Positions 19,641 to 20,335 of a stretch of 20,335 nucleotides of DNA are shown here, one piece after another. How positions within the stretch are numbered: the stretch's first letter is position 1; every line of letters begins with the position of its first letter. The notes under the pieces are model-generated. The model saw only the letters and a program-made list of their open reading frames with translations. It did not search any database and had not been told where the DNA came from. The translations under genes and the position numbers were made by a program. The stretch is from Amphimedon queenslandica. Its lineage: Eukaryota; Porifera; Demospongiae; Haplosclerida; Niphatidae. The DNA lies in assembly GCF_000090795.2 (NCBI RefSeq), contig NW_003547014.1, positions 10,735 through 31,069 of the forward strand. The letters are read 5' to 3'.

Positions 19641-19812
19641 CCGTTAGAACTAGCACAACACTAATCGAAGCGCATCACTTCACATCAATCCACCTCTGGA
19701 GGCGAAGTGAGAGTGATGCGCATCAATGCCCATTAATTCAAAACCACTCTAGTGTGAACACGATTAATGTGCATCAATGCACATTACTTGTGCCAGTGTG
19801 AAAAGGCCTTAA

Positions 19813-20278
19813 TTATACTCGGTATAATTAGAGCTGTACAGTTGATGGAGCTAATGATTACTTTCTACAACCAAGACCCAAAATTATGCTGCCTAATTCT
19901 ATCAGGGCATGCAGAGTTATTTTTAAGGTAGATACTGTCACTCAAGTGTACTGTACCTTGTAAAATTTACAAAGCAAAGGGGTGCATATCTAACAACAAA
20001 TATATATTAGTTAATAGACAAGACTAATTAGTTAATAGTTTATCTTACTTTTATTGATTTTTTATCAACCAATGAGTCAGTTACTGTGTAGTGTAGACTA
20101 TAAAGTACGAGTATCTATCTCTTGATCTATCTAGAGCATAGATATATTATAAATGTCCAGAGATATCCACGGAATGGTCTGGCTAGAGAAATACCCTAAG
20201 CTAAAAGAAGAGACGAGCCACCGATATCCAGAGAGAGAGTCAGAGAGAGACGTACAATAATTATTAATTTTATTCATT
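19813..20278. other. Intergenic, possible upstream region of a plus-strand gene
   Basis: AT-rich, with a GAGAGAGAGTCAGAGAGAGA patch at 20231-20250 just before the possible ATG at 20279. No TATA box or known site can be claimed. Confidence 0.3.
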
Positions 20279-20335
20279 ATGACTTGTCCCGGGGGCGCGA
20301 CACGCCTAGATCTTATTTCCCTGTATTATGATTAT
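20279..20335 (+). CDS. Possible start of a gene, cut by the right edge
   Basis: An ATG opens a frame of 19 codons to the edge, beginning MTCPGGATRLDLISLYY. The DNA is markedly richer in GC and CpG (CCCGGGGGCGCGACACGCC) than its surroundings. Too short to recognise; a chance ORF is quite possible. Confidence 0.25.
   Translation, partial: MTCPGGATRLDLISLYYDY

Larger units (their letters stand above)
18222..19663. mobile_element. Non-autonomous hAT-type element (1442 bp)
   Basis: Ends TAGTGTTGTGC and (inverted) TAGTGTTGTGC are flanked by a perfect 8-bp direct repeat ATCGAAGC (18214-18221 and 19664-19671). The 8-bp duplication and T/CA-G-N-G-TTG-type ends are the hAT signature. There is no transposase ORF. 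Both arms run into TAGTTY repeats, and about 1 kb in the middle looks like a separate insertion. Confidence 0.85.
18074..19808. mobile_element. TTAA-flanked MITE split by a hAT-type insertion
   Basis: Same ends as the element at 17543 (GGCCTTTTCACACTGGCACA), with intact TTAA on both sides (18070-18073, 19809-19812). Removing the inner hAT element and one duplicate leaves about 285 bp, with interior stretches shared with the 160-bp copy (GATCGTGTTCACACT, GTGATGCGCATCAATG). This is a longer member of the family. Confidence 0.85.

Overview
The window looks like AT-rich nuclear DNA from a simple animal, most likely a demosponge such as Amphimedon. This is inferred from three things: most introns are only 41-60 nt long with near-minimal GT...AG borders, short TIR transposons are dense, and the one long gene belongs to an animal family. 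No organism name can be proven from the window alone.

Positions 1-15240 on the minus strand hold one long gene that I could splice by hand into 36 exons. They total 9048 nt and give 3016 codons with no frame break. It runs off the left edge at a codon boundary, so the 3' half is missing. The product is an RNF213 (mysterin)-type giant AAA+ protein. In order it has a Pro/Ser-rich repeat N-terminus, a beta-rich module that resembles a protease-associated (PA) domain, a long helical stalk, an AAA2-type P-loop, a complete AAA3 (Walker A GETGVGKT, Walker B LDEIN) and an AAA4 (GEPGTSKT, MDEAG). The RING/E3 part of the family would lie beyond position 1.

Three introns are large. Intron 2 carries a TA-flanked MITE. 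Intron 10 (2.6 kb) is packed with TIR elements. Intron 34 holds degenerate tandem repeats with a period of about 180 bp.

Positions 15241-20335 form a gene-poor, transposon-rich flank. It contains a 411-bp TIR element with a 42-codon ORF on the plus strand, a possible decayed exon, and a cluster of TTAA-flanked MITEs. One of those MITEs was entered by a hAT-type element with a perfect 8-bp target duplication, and the hAT element itself contains a further ~1-kb insertion and TAGTTY tandem arrays. The last ~57 bases turn GC-rich and may be the start of another plus-strand gene.
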